Below are positions 7,855 through 16,989 of a stretch of 64,000 nucleotides of DNA, piece after piece (position 1 is the first letter of the stretch; every line of letters begins with the position of its first letter). The translations under genes were made by a program, and so were the position numbers. The notes beneath the pieces were generated by a model that worked only from the letters and a program-made list of their open reading frames with translations, did not search any database and was not told where the DNA came from. Source of the stretch: Agromyces sp. S2-1-8 (GTDB lineage: Bacteria; Actinomycetota; Actinomycetes; Actinomycetales; Microbacteriaceae); NCBI RefSeq assembly GCF_021129215.1, contig NZ_JAJOLP010000001.1:372001-436000 (forward strand). Reading direction: 5' to 3'.

Positions 7855-8892
7855 ATGAACGTTCGCACCAACTCCCCCGTCGCGGGACGAGTCGAGGCGG
7901 ACGACGTCACGGCCGGAGGCGGTTCGCCGTCTCCGGCCGCCGGCCGGGTCGCTGCAACGTCGCCCCGCGACCGGCGTCGTCCCCGCCGCGACCCGCGCAA
8001 GGCCATCGAGATCGCCGTCCTCGTCGGCCCAGCACTGCTCGTCTTCCTCGCGTTCGTCATCTTCCCCGTGGTCATGGCCGGCTACTACGGCTTCTTCCGC
8101 TGGAAGGGCTTCGGCCCGCCCACCGACTTCGTCGGCCTCCAGAACTACGTCACGATCTTCCAGGACCCCACGTTCCACGAGGCCCTGTCGCACAACGCGA
8201 TCATCGTCGTGATGTCGCTCGTGCTCCAGGGCCCCGCCGCCCTCCTGCTCGCGCTGCTCCTGAACCGCCCGATGCGCGGCCAGTCCGCGATCCGCGTGCT
8301 GATCTTCGCGCCGTACGTCATCGCCGAAGTGGTCGTCGGCACCGGATGGAGCCTCATGCTCCAGAGCCAGGGCGCGCTGAACGGGCTCCTCGAGAAGGTC
8401 GGGCTGGGGGCGTTCACCCAGGACTGGCTCGCCGACCCCGCGATCGCCATGGGGACCCTGCTCGTCATCCTCACCTGGAAGTACATCGGCTTCGCCGTCA
8501 TCCTCTTCCTCGCCGGCCTGCAGGGCATCCCGCAGGAGCTCACGGAGGCCGCGCAGATCGACGGCGCCTCCTACTGGCAGATCCAGCGCCGCATCACGCT
8601 GCCGCTGCTCGGCCCGACCCTGCGCATCTGGGCGTTCCTCTCGATCATCGGCGCCCTGCAGCTCTTCGACCTCGTGTACATCATCTGGGGCCAGTACGTC
8701 GCGTCGACCGCGGGCACCTCGACGATGGCGACCTACATGGTCGCGAACGGCCGCAACGCCGGCAACTACGGCTACGGCAACGCCGTCGCAGTCGTGCTCT
8801 TCCTCATCTCGCTCGTCGTCGCCCTCGTCTACCAGCGATTCGTGCTCCGCCGCGACACGGCCGGAGCCCTCACCGAACGGACGGAACGATGA
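7855..8892 (+). CDS. Sugar ABC transporter permease, MalF/UgpA-type
   Basis: The protein has 345 residues; an ATG at 7855 directly follows the binding-protein gene. A long, basic and probably disordered cytoplasmic N-terminus (about residues 1-48) precedes six membrane segments. The EAA loop is visible: ELTEAAQIDGASYWQIQRRITLPLLGP, which docks to the shared ATPase. The next permease overlaps by ATGA. No ATPase gene is in this operon, so a general MsiK-like ATPase encoded elsewhere is probably used, as in other actinobacteria. Confidence 0.93.
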   Translation: MNVRTNSPVAGRVEADDVTAGGGSPSPAAGRVAATSPRDRRRPRRDPRKAIEIAVLVGPALLVFLAFVIFPVVMAGYYGFFRWKGFGPPTDFVGLQNYVTIFQDPTFHEALSHNAIIVVMSLVLQGPAALLLALLLNRPMRGQSAIRVLIFAPYVIAEVVVGTGWSLMLQSQGALNGLLEKVGLGAFTQDWLADPAIAMGTLLVILTWKYIGFAVILFLAGLQGIPQELTEAAQIDGASYWQIQRRITLPLLGPTLRIWAFLSIIGALQLFDLVYIIWGQYVASTAGTSTMATYMVANGRNAGNYGYGNAVAVVLFLISLVVALVYQRFVLRRDTAGALTERTER

Positions 8893-9761
8893 CCGCGTCG
8901 TCAATCGCCCTGCCCCGACCGCCGAAGGCGCGGCAGACCAGCAGGCTTCCGTGGGGGAGCCCCACCATCTACGTCGTCGCCGTCGTCGTGATCGCCCTCA
9001 TGCTCGCGCCGCTCGCGTACATCATCATCGGCGGCTTCCGCACGAACTCGCAGATCACGGCCGATCCGTCGGCGCTGCCTGCGCCCTGGGTGTTCACGAA
9101 CTACGCCGACGTGCTGGCCAGCACCACCTTCTGGGGCCAGGTGCTCAATTCGACCGTCGCGGCCGTGGTGACCACGGTCGGCGTCGTCGCGCTCGGGCTC
9201 ATGGCGAGCTACGTGCTCGCCCGCTACCGGTTCAGGGCGCGCGGCGTGCTCTACGCGCTGTTCGCGGCGGGACTCATGTTCCCGATGACGGTCGCCATCA
9301 CGCCGCTCTACATCATGGTGCGCAACCTCGGCCTCATGAACTCGCTCGGCGGCATCATCCTGCCGCAGATCGCCTTCGCCCTGCCGACGACGATCATCAT
9401 CCTCGTGCCGTTCCTCAGGGCCATCCCGGACGAGATCGAGGAGGCCGCCGCGATCGACGGCTGTTCGCGGCTCGGCTTCTTCTGGCGGATGGTCGTGCCG
9501 CTCGCGCTGCCCGGCGTCATCACGGTGGGCATCCTCGCATTCATCGCGAGCTGGAACGGCTACATCCTCCCGCTCTTCATCCTGAACAACGAGGCCGCGT
9601 TCACCCTCCCGCTCGGGGTGCAGGCCTTCGCGTCGCAGTACTCGGTCGACACGGCGAAGGTGCTCGCCTTCACCTCGCTGTCGATGATCCCCGCCCTCGT
9701 CTTCTTCAGCGTGTTCGAGCGCCGCATCGTCGGCGGCCTCACGGGAGCGGTGAAGGGATGA
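8889..9761 (+). CDS. Sugar ABC transporter permease, MalG/UgpE-type
   Basis: The protein has 290 residues and begins at an ATGA overlap with the previous permease. The EAA loop reads EIEEAAAIDGCSRLGFFWRMVVPLALPG. The C-terminus ends VGGLTGAVKG, as typical for MalG-type subunits. It pairs with the upstream permease to form the channel. The GH3 gene begins in an ATGA overlap with its stop, showing tight coupling of import and hydrolysis. Confidence 0.93.
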   Translation: MTASSIALPRPPKARQTSRLPWGSPTIYVVAVVVIALMLAPLAYIIIGGFRTNSQITADPSALPAPWVFTNYADVLASTTFWGQVLNSTVAAVVTTVGVVALGLMASYVLARYRFRARGVLYALFAAGLMFPMTVAITPLYIMVRNLGLMNSLGGIILPQIAFALPTTIIILVPFLRAIPDEIEEAAAIDGCSRLGFFWRMVVPLALPGVITVGILAFIASWNGYILPLFILNNEAAFTLPLGVQAFASQYSVDTAKVLAFTSLSMIPALVFFSVFERRIVGGLTGAVKG

Positions 9762-12211
9762 CCGAGCCGACGATCACGGATACCGCGACCGACGGAACCA
9801 CTCGCAGCACGACCGCCATGACCACCACGGACCCCACGATGACGGAAGCCACGATGACGGAAGCCACGACCCACCCCGCCGCGACGACCGACCCGCCGTG
9901 GCGCGATCGGTCGCTTCCGGCCGCCGCGCGAGCCGGTGCCCTCATCGCCGAACTCACCCTCGAGGAGAAGATCGCCCAGCTCTACGGCATCTGGATCGGC
10001 GCGGCCGAAGACGGCGCCGACGTCGCCCCGCACCAGCACGAGATGAGCGGCGTCGTCGACCTCGACGTCCTGCTGCCCAAGGGGCTCGGCCAGATCACTC
10101 GCGCCTTCGGCACCGCGCCGATCGACGCGGCCGTCGGCGCGCAGTCGCTCGCACGACTGCAGGAGCGAATCGTCGACTCGAGCCGGTTCGGCATCCCGGC
10201 CCTCGTGCACGAGGAATGCCTGGCCGGCTTCGCCGCCTACGGCGCGACCGCGTATCCGGTGCCCCTCTCGTGGGGCGCGACGTTCGACCCCGGCCTCATC
10301 GAGCGGATGTCGCGTCGAATCGGCGAGGACATGCGATCGGTGGGCGTGCATCAGGGACTGGCGCCCGTGCTCGACGTCGTCCGCGACGCCCGCTGGGGCC
10401 GGGTCGAGGAGACCATCGGCGAGGATCCGTACCTGGTGGGCCGGGTCGCCACCGCGTACGTGGTCGGGCTCGAAGCCTCCGGGATCGTCGCGACGCTCAA
10501 GCACTTCGTCGGGTACTCGGCGTCGCGCGCCGGCCGCAACCTCGCGCCCGTCTCGGTCGGTCGCCGAGAACTCGCCGACGTCCTGCTGCCGCCCTTCGAG
10601 ATGGTCGTGCGCGAGGCCCGGCCGCGCTCGGTGATGAACGCGTACACGGATCTCGACGGCGTGCCCACCGCCGCCGACCACGAGCTGCTCACGGGGTTGC
10701 TGCGCGACACCTGGGGCTTCGAGGGCACCGTCGTCGCCGACTACTTCTCGGTGGCCTTCCTCCAGACACTGCACGGCACATCCGGCGACCTGGGCGATGC
10801 GGCCGTGGCCGCGCTCGAGGCGGGCATCGACGTCGAGCTGCCGACGGTCCAAGCCTTCGGCGATCCCCTCAGGGCCGCCGTCGCCGACGGCCGCATCGAC
10901 GAGGCGGTCATCGACCGGGCCCTCCTCCGCGTGCTCGAGCAGAAGGTCGGGCTCGGGCTGCTCGACGACCCGGTCGCGCCCCCGGCCGCCGCTGCGGCGA
11001 AGGGCTCCGTCGACCTCGATTCCCCCGAGAACCGCGAACTCGCGCGCCGCATCGCGGAGCAGGCGATCGTGCTGCTCCGCAACGACGGCACGCTGCCGCT
11101 CGCCGCCCCGGCCAGGATCGCCGTCATCGGGCCGACCGCCGACGACCCGCTCGCGGTGCTGGGGTGCTACGGATTCCCGACCCATGTCGGCGTGCACCAC
11201 CCCGAGAGCGGGATGGGCATCGAGCTTCCGACCCTCGTCGAGGCGCTGCGCGAGGAGTTCCCCGGGGCCGAGATCGCCCTGGCGTCGGGAACCTCGATCG
11301 ACGGCGGCGAGACCGACGGCATCGCGGCGTCCGTCGACCTCGCGGCATCCGCCGACGTCGTCGTGCTCGCGCTGGGCGACCGAGCGGGTCTCTTCGGCCG
11401 GGGCACCAGCGGCGAGGGCTGCGATGCGGAGACCCTCGACCTGCCGGGCGCGCAGGGCGCCCTGCTCGAGGCGGTGCTCGACACCGGCACGCCGACCGTG
11501 CTCACGCTCCTCGCCGGCCGTCCCTACGTGCTCGGTTCCGCCCCCGAGCGCGCAGGGGGGATCCTGCAGGCGTTCTTCCCGGGAGAGGAGGGCACGCGCG
11601 CCCTCGCCGCGATCCTCTCGGGGCGGGTGAACCCGAGCGGGCGACTCCCGGTCAGCGTGCCGGCCAGCCCCGGCGCCCAGCCGTCGACGTACCTGGCTTC
11701 GACGCTCGCGCGGCGCAGCGAGGTCTCGAACATCGACCCGACAGCCAGATACCCCTTCGGCCACGGTCTCGGCTACACCTCGTTCGCCTGGAGCGACCTC
11801 GTGGTCGAGGCGGCCGAGGCGACGACCGACGGCAGATTCCGGCTGTCGCTCACGGTCGAGAACACGGGGCACCGGGCGGGTGCCGAGATCGTGCAGCTGT
11901 ACCTGCACGACCCGGTGGCCTCCGTCGTGCGACCGCTGCAACGGCTCATCGGTTTCGAGCGGATCGAGCTCGAGCCCGGGGCATCCGTGCGGTTGGGGGT
12001 CGAGGTGCCGGCCGATCTCGCGTCGTTCACCGGACGCGACGGTCTCCGCATCGTCGAGCCCGGAGCGCTCGTGCTCGGGTTCGGCCGTTCGAGCGCCGAC
12101 CTGTCGCTCACGGCGGCCGTCGAGCTCACCGGCCCGGTGCGCGTGGTCGACCACACCCGCGAGCTGCACCCCGTCTGGAACGCCGAGCGGATCGGCACCG
12201 AGGCACCGTGA
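9758..12211 (+). CDS. GH3 family beta-glucosidase/beta-xylosidase, intracellular
   Basis: The protein has 817 residues and no signal peptide, so it should act on imported oligosaccharides. The first ~45 residues are Thr/Met/Glu-rich with a duplicated ATMTE unit. Domain 1 is the (alpha/beta)8 barrel, with the KHF motif and a nucleophile Asp at about residue 328 (VVADYFSV). Domain 2 begins around residue 440, with a candidate acid/base Glu near 553 in GTSGEGCDAETLDLPG. A C-terminal fibronectin-like domain follows (YPFGHGLGYTSF...). The arrangement matches BglX and beta-xylosidases. The neighbouring GH43 and acetylesterase-like gene favour xylosides, but beta-glucosides cannot be excluded. Confidence 0.9.
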   Translation: MTEPTITDTATDGTTRSTTAMTTTDPTMTEATMTEATTHPAATTDPPWRDRSLPAAARAGALIAELTLEEKIAQLYGIWIGAAEDGADVAPHQHEMSGVVDLDVLLPKGLGQITRAFGTAPIDAAVGAQSLARLQERIVDSSRFGIPALVHEECLAGFAAYGATAYPVPLSWGATFDPGLIERMSRRIGEDMRSVGVHQGLAPVLDVVRDARWGRVEETIGEDPYLVGRVATAYVVGLEASGIVATLKHFVGYSASRAGRNLAPVSVGRRELADVLLPPFEMVVREARPRSVMNAYTDLDGVPTAADHELLTGLLRDTWGFEGTVVADYFSVAFLQTLHGTSGDLGDAAVAALEAGIDVELPTVQAFGDPLRAAVADGRIDEAVIDRALLRVLEQKVGLGLLDDPVAPPAAAAAKGSVDLDSPENRELARRIAEQAIVLLRNDGTLPLAAPARIAVIGPTADDPLAVLGCYGFPTHVGVHHPESGMGIELPTLVEALREEFPGAEIALASGTSIDGGETDGIAASVDLAASADVVVLALGDRAGLFGRGTSGEGCDAETLDLPGAQGALLEAVLDTGTPTVLTLLAGRPYVLGSAPERAGGILQAFFPGEEGTRALAAILSGRVNPSGRLPVSVPASPGAQPSTYLASTLARRSEVSNIDPTARYPFGHGLGYTSFAWSDLVVEAAEATTDGRFRLSLTVENTGHRAGAEIVQLYLHDPVASVVRPLQRLIGFERIELEPGASVRLGVEVPADLASFTGRDGLRIVEPGALVLGFGRSSADLSLTAAVELTGPVRVVDHTRELHPVWNAERIGTEAP
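9839..9868 (+). repeat. 15-bp perfect tandem duplication at the start of the GH3 gene
   Basis: ATGACGGAAGCCACG occurs twice in direct tandem, in frame, encoding MTEAT twice. It lies in the non-conserved N-terminal extension before the catalytic domain. The internal ATGs are possible secondary starts. Confidence 0.85.
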
Positions 12212-13902
12212 CCGCAGCACGCAACCCCGTGCTGCCGGGGTTCCATCCCGATCCGAGCATCTGCCGCGTGGGCGACGAGTTCTACGTGGTGACCTCGACG
12301 TTCGAGTACTTCCCCGGGCTGCCGGTGCACCGCTCTCGCGACCTCGTGGAATGGGAGCTCGTGGGTCACGCGGTGCACCGCGAGGAGCAGCTCGACCTGT
12401 CGAGGGTGGCGGCGTCGGGCGGCCTGTTCGCCCCGACGATCCGCCACCACGACGGCCGCTTCTTCGTGGCCTGCACGCTCATCGGCGACGAGGGAGCACA
12501 GGACAGCTTCGTGGTGACCGCGACGGACCCGGCGGGCCCGTGGTCGGACCCGGCATGGATCGAGGATGCCCACGGCATCGACCCGTCGCTCCTCTTCGAC
12601 GACGACGGCCGAGCGTGGTGGTGCGGCACCCGGCTCGCCGATCCCGGCGACTGGCCCGAGCAGACCGAGGTCTGGGTGCGCGAGCTGGATGTCGCCGCGA
12701 TGAGGCTCGTGGGCGAGGAGCACGTCGTCTGGCACGGCGCCGTCGAAGGCGCCGTCTGGGCGGAGGGCCCGCATCTGCACCGGCTCGACGACGAGGTGCT
12801 GCTCCTCGCGAGCGAGGGCGGCACCGAACGCCACCACGCCGTCAGCGCGGCCCGCGGCACCGCACCGACCGGCCCGTTCACGGGGTCGAAGGCGAACCCG
12901 CTGCTCACCCACCGCCACCTCGGCGGTGACGTCGACGTGGCGAACGTCGGGCACGCCGACCTCGTCGACGACGGCCGCGGCGGATGGTGGGCCACGGTGC
13001 TCGCGACCCGGCGGCTCGCCGGGACCGGGATGACGCGCGCCGACGCCCTGCAGGGTCGCGAGACGTGGCTCGTGCCGGTCGTCTTCGAGGACGGCTGGCC
13101 CGTGTTCGCACCGGGCGAGGGCCGCCTCCGCCACGAGGTGGAGGTGCCCTGGGCCGACGCGACCGCTCCCGGCCCGTCGAAGCTCGTCGACGAGTTCGAC
13201 GGGCCCGCGCTGCATCGCGAGCTGCTCACGATCCGCACGGCACCCGGCATGCGCCGGGCACGGCTCGGCGAGCGCCCGGGCCACCTGCGGCTCGAGGCCG
13301 TCTCCGGCGGTCTCGCCGAACCGGTCCCCCACGCCTTCGTCGGCTTCAGGCTCGAGCAGCCGGTCGCGCGCCTCTCGACCGAGCTCGAGATCCCGGATAC
13401 CGCGTCGGCCGGCCTGGTCGCCGGGCTCGCGCTCCGGCTCACCGACCGCCGTCACGTGCGCTTCGCGGTCCGTGTCATGAACCCGGGTCCGCGTACCGAG
13501 GTACCCGGCTCGGGATCGGCCCGGGTGCTCGAGCACGTGCTCCACGTCGACGGCGACGACCGGCTGCTCGCGAGCGTCGAGGCGCCGCCCGGACGGCTCG
13601 GGCTCGTGCTCGACCTCGACGGGTTCGGGGCGGTCGCCCGCCTCGAGCGCGGCGACCGCGCCGACGACGACGCGGCCTCCGCCGCGGTCGGCGTCGTCGA
13701 CCTCTCGCCGCTGAGCCCGAGCGAGGGCGGCGGCTTCGTCGGGGTCGTCGGCGGCGTCTTCGTCGTCCGCGAGCCCGTCCCGGCGGGGCCCGCCGGCTCC
13801 GGCTCGGCCGACGGCCCGATCCCCGGGTCCTCGCCCTGGGCCGACTTCGGCCGGCTCCGGCTGGAGCATGCGGCGGAGCGGGGGGAACGAGCCGATGTCT
13901 GA
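12208..13902 (+). CDS. GH43 family beta-xylosidase/alpha-arabinofuranosidase, intracellular
   Basis: The protein has 564 residues and starts at GTG 12208 in a GTGA overlap with the GH3 stop. The five-bladed propeller catalytic domain shows the three expected acids: Asp15 (NPVLPGFHPDPS, general base), Asp125 (HGIDPSLLFDDDG, pKa modulator) and Glu186 (VWAEGPHL, general acid). A C-terminal beta-sandwich from about residue 325 (KLVDEFDGPALHRELLTIR) is typical of XynB-type two-domain GH43 enzymes. No signal peptide is present. It should release xylose and/or arabinose from short oligosaccharides imported by the same operon. Confidence 0.9.
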   Translation: MTAARNPVLPGFHPDPSICRVGDEFYVVTSTFEYFPGLPVHRSRDLVEWELVGHAVHREEQLDLSRVAASGGLFAPTIRHHDGRFFVACTLIGDEGAQDSFVVTATDPAGPWSDPAWIEDAHGIDPSLLFDDDGRAWWCGTRLADPGDWPEQTEVWVRELDVAAMRLVGEEHVVWHGAVEGAVWAEGPHLHRLDDEVLLLASEGGTERHHAVSAARGTAPTGPFTGSKANPLLTHRHLGGDVDVANVGHADLVDDGRGGWWATVLATRRLAGTGMTRADALQGRETWLVPVVFEDGWPVFAPGEGRLRHEVEVPWADATAPGPSKLVDEFDGPALHRELLTIRTAPGMRRARLGERPGHLRLEAVSGGLAEPVPHAFVGFRLEQPVARLSTELEIPDTASAGLVAGLALRLTDRRHVRFAVRVMNPGPRTEVPGSGSARVLEHVLHVDGDDRLLASVEAPPGRLGLVLDLDGFGAVARLERGDRADDDAASAAVGVVDLSPLSPSEGGGFVGVVGGVFVVREPVPAGPAGSGSADGPIPGSSPWADFGRLRLEHAAERGERADV

Positions 13903-14596
13903 AGCGGATGCCGTTCCCGGGGGCGCGATCGACCCGGTCGTCGCACCCGTGCACCTCGCGGACGGCACGGGCGACGTCGCCGCACTCACGTTCGACGACG
14001 GCCCGGACCCCCGGACCACCCCTGCCCTGCTGGACTTCCTCGCCGAGCACGACCTGCAGGCCGTGTTCTGCGTCATCGGCGAGATGATCACCGCCCCGGG
14101 GGGCGCGGCGATCCTGCGACGGATCGTCGCGGAGGGGCACGTGCTCTGCAACCACGCCACGAGCTACGCCGACATGGGCTCGTGGCCGGCGGGCCGGGTG
14201 CGGGCCGACCTGGTGGAGAACCTCGCGATCATCCGTGACGCACTCGGCGACCCGATCGCGCCGGTGCCGTACTGGCGGGCACCGAACGGCAGCTGGGGCA
14301 TCACGCGACAGGTCGCCGTCGAGCTCGGCATGCAGCCGCTCGCCGTCGTCAACACGATCGGCGACTGGGAGACGCAGGATGTCGCGACGCTCACGTCGAA
14401 CCTGCGTGCGGCGATGAAGCCCGGGGAGATCGTGCTCGCGCACGACGGCGGCACCGGCGACCGTGGCGACCGGGCAGGCACCCTCGCAGCCGTGAAGACC
14501 GTCGTGGCCGAACGCCTCGCCGCCGGCTGGACCTTCGTCCTCCCGAAGGGCACGCCGGCCGTCGGCGCGCCCTTCGCATCCGGCGACGGCGGCTGA
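13895..14596 (+). CDS. CE4 polysaccharide deacetylase/acetylxylan esterase-like, with altered zinc motif
   Basis: The protein has 233 residues; ATG 13895 overlaps the GH43 stop by 8 bases and follows GGGGGAA. NodB motifs are: motif 1 TFDDGPD (catalytic Asp34, metal Asp35); motif 2 NHATSY, where the first zinc His (87) is kept but the usual second His, four residues on, is Tyr91; motif 3 WRAPNG; motif 4 DWETQD; motif 5 IVLAHDGG. No signal peptide is seen, so it would be cytoplasmic. Genomic context with GH43 and GH3 suggests removal of acetyl groups from xylo-oligosaccharides. The altered metal site makes activity uncertain. Confidence 0.85.
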   Translation: MSEADAVPGGAIDPVVAPVHLADGTGDVAALTFDDGPDPRTTPALLDFLAEHDLQAVFCVIGEMITAPGGAAILRRIVAEGHVLCNHATSYADMGSWPAGRVRADLVENLAIIRDALGDPIAPVPYWRAPNGSWGITRQVAVELGMQPLAVVNTIGDWETQDVATLTSNLRAAMKPGEIVLAHDGGTGDRGDRAGTLAAVKTVVAERLAAGWTFVLPKGTPAVGAPFASGDGG

Positions 14597-14633
14597 GCCC
14601 GCCCCGGTGCCGCCGAGCAACAGGCGGCCGACG

Positions 14634-15665
14634 TCAGCCCGCCGGCGGCGCCGTGCTCTCGCGCACGACGAGGTTCGTCGCGAGGTCCATGCGAGGGGTC
14701 GTCGTGGGCTGATCGCCGCTCAGGCGGATCGCGAGCCGCGCGGCCTCCTCGCCCATGCGTCGGAGCGGCTGGTGCACGGTCGTGAGCGGTGGGCTCACCC
14801 ACGGCGCGAGGGTGATGTCGTCGTAGCCGACGATCGAGAGGTCGCGGGGCACCGACAAGCCGGCGTCGCGGGCCGCATCGATGGCGCCGAGGGCCTGCAG
14901 GTCGCTGCCGGCGAAGATCGCGGTCGGCCGGCGGTCGGCGGGCAGGGCGAGCAACTCCCGCGCACGATCTCGGCCCCCGCCCACCTCGAAGTTGCCGTAG
15001 CCGACCCAGGCGGGGTCGATCGCGAGGCCGGCGGAGTTCATCGCGCTGCGGTAGCCGTCGAGCCTGGCGAGCGAGCACATCATGTCCTCCGGCCCGGTGA
15101 CGGCGGCGATGCGCCGGTGCCCGAGCTCGATCAGGTGACGCGTCGCGGCGAGGCCGCCCGACCAGTTCGCCGAGCCGACGCTCGGCACGTCGGGCGACGG
15201 ATCGCCGGCGGGGTCGACGATGACGTAGGAGATGGCCCGTGCCCGCAGCCGTTCGCGGTATTCGGGCGAGAGCTCGGAGAAGACGAGCACGACGCCGACC
15301 GGGCGTCGCCGGATGACGCCCTCGATCCAGTCGGGAGCCGGTGCATGGCGATCACCGCTCACGGTCAGCACGACACTCAGGCCGTGCTCCTTCGCGACAG
15401 CCTCCACGCCGCCGATGAGTTCCATCGACCAGATCGGGTCGAGGCCGTGGAAGACGAGCTCGAGCAGTTCGGGGCGGGATTCGGAGCGTGCTGGGCCGCG
15501 GCGCACGTACCCGCGTTCGCGCAGCACCTGCTCGACGCGTTCTCGCGTCGCGTCCGAGACATCGGTGCGACCGTTCAGCACCTTCGAGATTGTCGAGAGG
15601 CTCGTGCCGGTCTCGTCGGCGATCTCGGCGAGGGTGACGCGCTCGCTTGCGGCATCCGTCTTCAT
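14634..15665 (-). CDS. xylR: LacI-family transcriptional regulator, probable xylose repressor
   Basis: The protein has 343 residues and starts at ATG 15665. The longer reading to 15815 would run through the xylA promoter and is rejected. The HTH is VTLAEIADETGTSLSTISKVLNGRTDVSDATRERVEQVL (about residues 8-46), followed by a periplasmic-binding-like effector domain with family signatures (RPTAIFAGSDLQALGAI; LSIVGYDDITLAPWVSPPLTTVHQP). It is divergent from xylA-xylB across a 113-base region that contains inverted repeats, so it most likely represses xylAB until xylose binds. The symbol refers to role; XylR of Bacillus is a ROK protein. Confidence 0.88.
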   Translation of the reverse strand: MKTDAASERVTLAEIADETGTSLSTISKVLNGRTDVSDATRERVEQVLRERGYVRRGPARSESRPELLELVFHGLDPIWSMELIGGVEAVAKEHGLSVVLTVSGDRHAPAPDWIEGVIRRRPVGVVLVFSELSPEYRERLRARAISYVIVDPAGDPSPDVPSVGSANWSGGLAATRHLIELGHRRIAAVTGPEDMMCSLARLDGYRSAMNSAGLAIDPAWVGYGNFEVGGGRDRARELLALPADRRPTAIFAGSDLQALGAIDAARDAGLSVPRDLSIVGYDDITLAPWVSPPLTTVHQPLRRMGEEAARLAIRLSGDQPTTTPRMDLATNLVVRESTAPPAG

Positions 15666-15704
15666 CTTTCGAAGCCTAATCACGAAAGTTGCGGCGCGAA
15701 AGTC

Positions 15705-15746
15705 TTGCGCGCGCTGTTCCTGCGGTTTATGTTGTATCTGCCAACA
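15705..15746 (+). promoter_or_regulatory. xylA promoter with overlapping operator
   Basis: TTGCGC (15705-15710) and TATGTT (15728-15733) are separated by 17 bases. The inverted repeat TGTTG-N7-CAACA (15730-15746) overlaps the -10 end and the transcription start. Two CGAAAGT direct repeats (15683-15689 and 15697-15703) lie nearer the regulator and may be a second site. The binding protein is inferred to be the divergent LacI-type regulator. Confidence 0.6.
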
Positions 15747-15778
15747 AATCATCGATGACGCTGAAAGGCGGACCCTCC

Positions 15779-16969
15779 ATGGCCAGCGCGCCCACCCGCG
15801 ACGACAAGTTCTCATTCGGTCTCTGGACGGTCGGGTACAACGGCACCGACCCGTTCGGGGGCCCGACCCGCGAGCCCCTCGATGTCGTGCACGCCGTCGA
15901 GAAGCTCGCCGAGCTGGGCGCCTACGGACTCACGTTCCATGACGACGACCTCTTCGCGTTCGGGTCGAGCGACGCCGAGCGCCAGACGCAGATCGACCGG
16001 CTCAAGGGCGCACTCGCCGACACCGGTCTCATCGTTCCGATGGTGACGACCAACCTCTTCTCGGCCCCCGTCTTCAAGGACGGCGGCTTCACCGCCAACG
16101 ACCGCGACGTGCGTCGCTACGCGCTCCGCAAGGTGTTCCGCCAGCTCGACCTCGGCGCCGAGCTCGGCGCCAGGACGTTCGTCATGTGGGGCGGCCGCGA
16201 GGGCGCCGAGTACGATTCGGCGAAGGACATCCGCCAGGCGCTCGAGCGCTACCGCGAGGCCGTCGACCTGCTCGGCGACTACGTCGTCGACCAGGGCTAC
16301 GACATCCGCTTCGCGATCGAACCCAAGCCGAACGAACCCCGCGGCGACATCCTGCTGCCGACACTCGGCCACGCGATCGCCTTCATCGATTCACTCGCGC
16401 GTCCCGAGCTCGTGGGCCTCAACCCCGAGGTGGGCCACGAGCAGATGGCCGGCCTCAACTTCGCCGCCGGCATCGCCCAGGCCCTGTACCACGGCAAGCT
16501 CTTCCACATCGACCTCAACGGCCAGCGCGGCATCAAGTACGACCAGGACCTCGTGTTCGGCCACGGCGACCTGCACAACGCGTTCGCGCTCGTCGACCTG
16601 CTCGAGAACGGCGGCCCCGGCGGCGTCCCCGCCTACGAGGGTCCGCGCCACTTCGACTACAAGCCGAGCCGCACCGAAGACGAGAAGGGCGTGTGGGAGT
16701 CGGCCGCGGCGAACATGCGCACGTATCTCCTGCTGAAGGAGCGCGCCGCGGCATTCCGCGCCGACCCCGAGGTGCAGGAGGCGCTCGCGGCCGCGCGGGT
16801 CGACGAGCTGTCGGTGCCGACCCTGAACCCGGGCGAGAGCTACGCCGACTTCCTCGCCGACCGGTCGGCGTACGAGGACTTCGACGCGAACGCCTACCTG
16901 GGCGGCAAGGGCGGCGGTTTCGTGCGTCTGCAGCAACTCGCCACCGAGCACCTGCTCGGCGCGCGCTAG
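15779..16969 (+). CDS. xylA: Xylose isomerase
   Basis: The protein has 396 residues and converts D-xylose to D-xylulose in the cytoplasm. ATG 15779 is chosen; AAAGG lies about 12 bases upstream, and the longer reading would include the promoter. It is the short, Streptomyces-like class: catalytic His54 and Asp57 (FHDDDLFAF) fall at the same numbers as in the Streptomyces enzymes. Metal-site segments are also present: [26 protein letters not shown] and [16 protein letters not shown]. The gene is followed 20 bases later by xylulokinase, forming xylAB. Confidence 0.97.
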   Translation: MASAPTRDDKFSFGLWTVGYNGTDPFGGPTREPLDVVHAVEKLAELGAYGLTFHDDDLFAFGSSDAERQTQIDRLKGALADTGLIVPMVTTNLFSAPVFKDGGFTANDRDVRRYALRKVFRQLDLGAELGARTFVMWGGREGAEYDSAKDIRQALERYREAVDLLGDYVVDQGYDIRFAIEPKPNEPRGDILLPTLGHAIAFIDSLARPELVGLNPEVGHEQMAGLNFAAGIAQALYHGKLFHIDLNGQRGIKYDQDLVFGHGDLHNAFALVDLLENGGPGGVPAYEGPRHFDYKPSRTEDEKGVWESAAANMRTYLLLKERAAAFRADPEVQEALAAARVDELSVPTLNPGESYADFLADRSAYEDFDANAYLGGKGGGFVRLQQLATEHLLGAR

Positions 16970-16989
16970 AGCTCGCGAGGCGAACGGTC

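Noticed and set aside
9560-12220. 886-codon open frame antisense to the GH3 gene
   Set aside because: Low-complexity Arg/Asp/Gly composition with no motifs; the sense strand has GH3 catalytic motifs and normal operon overlaps.
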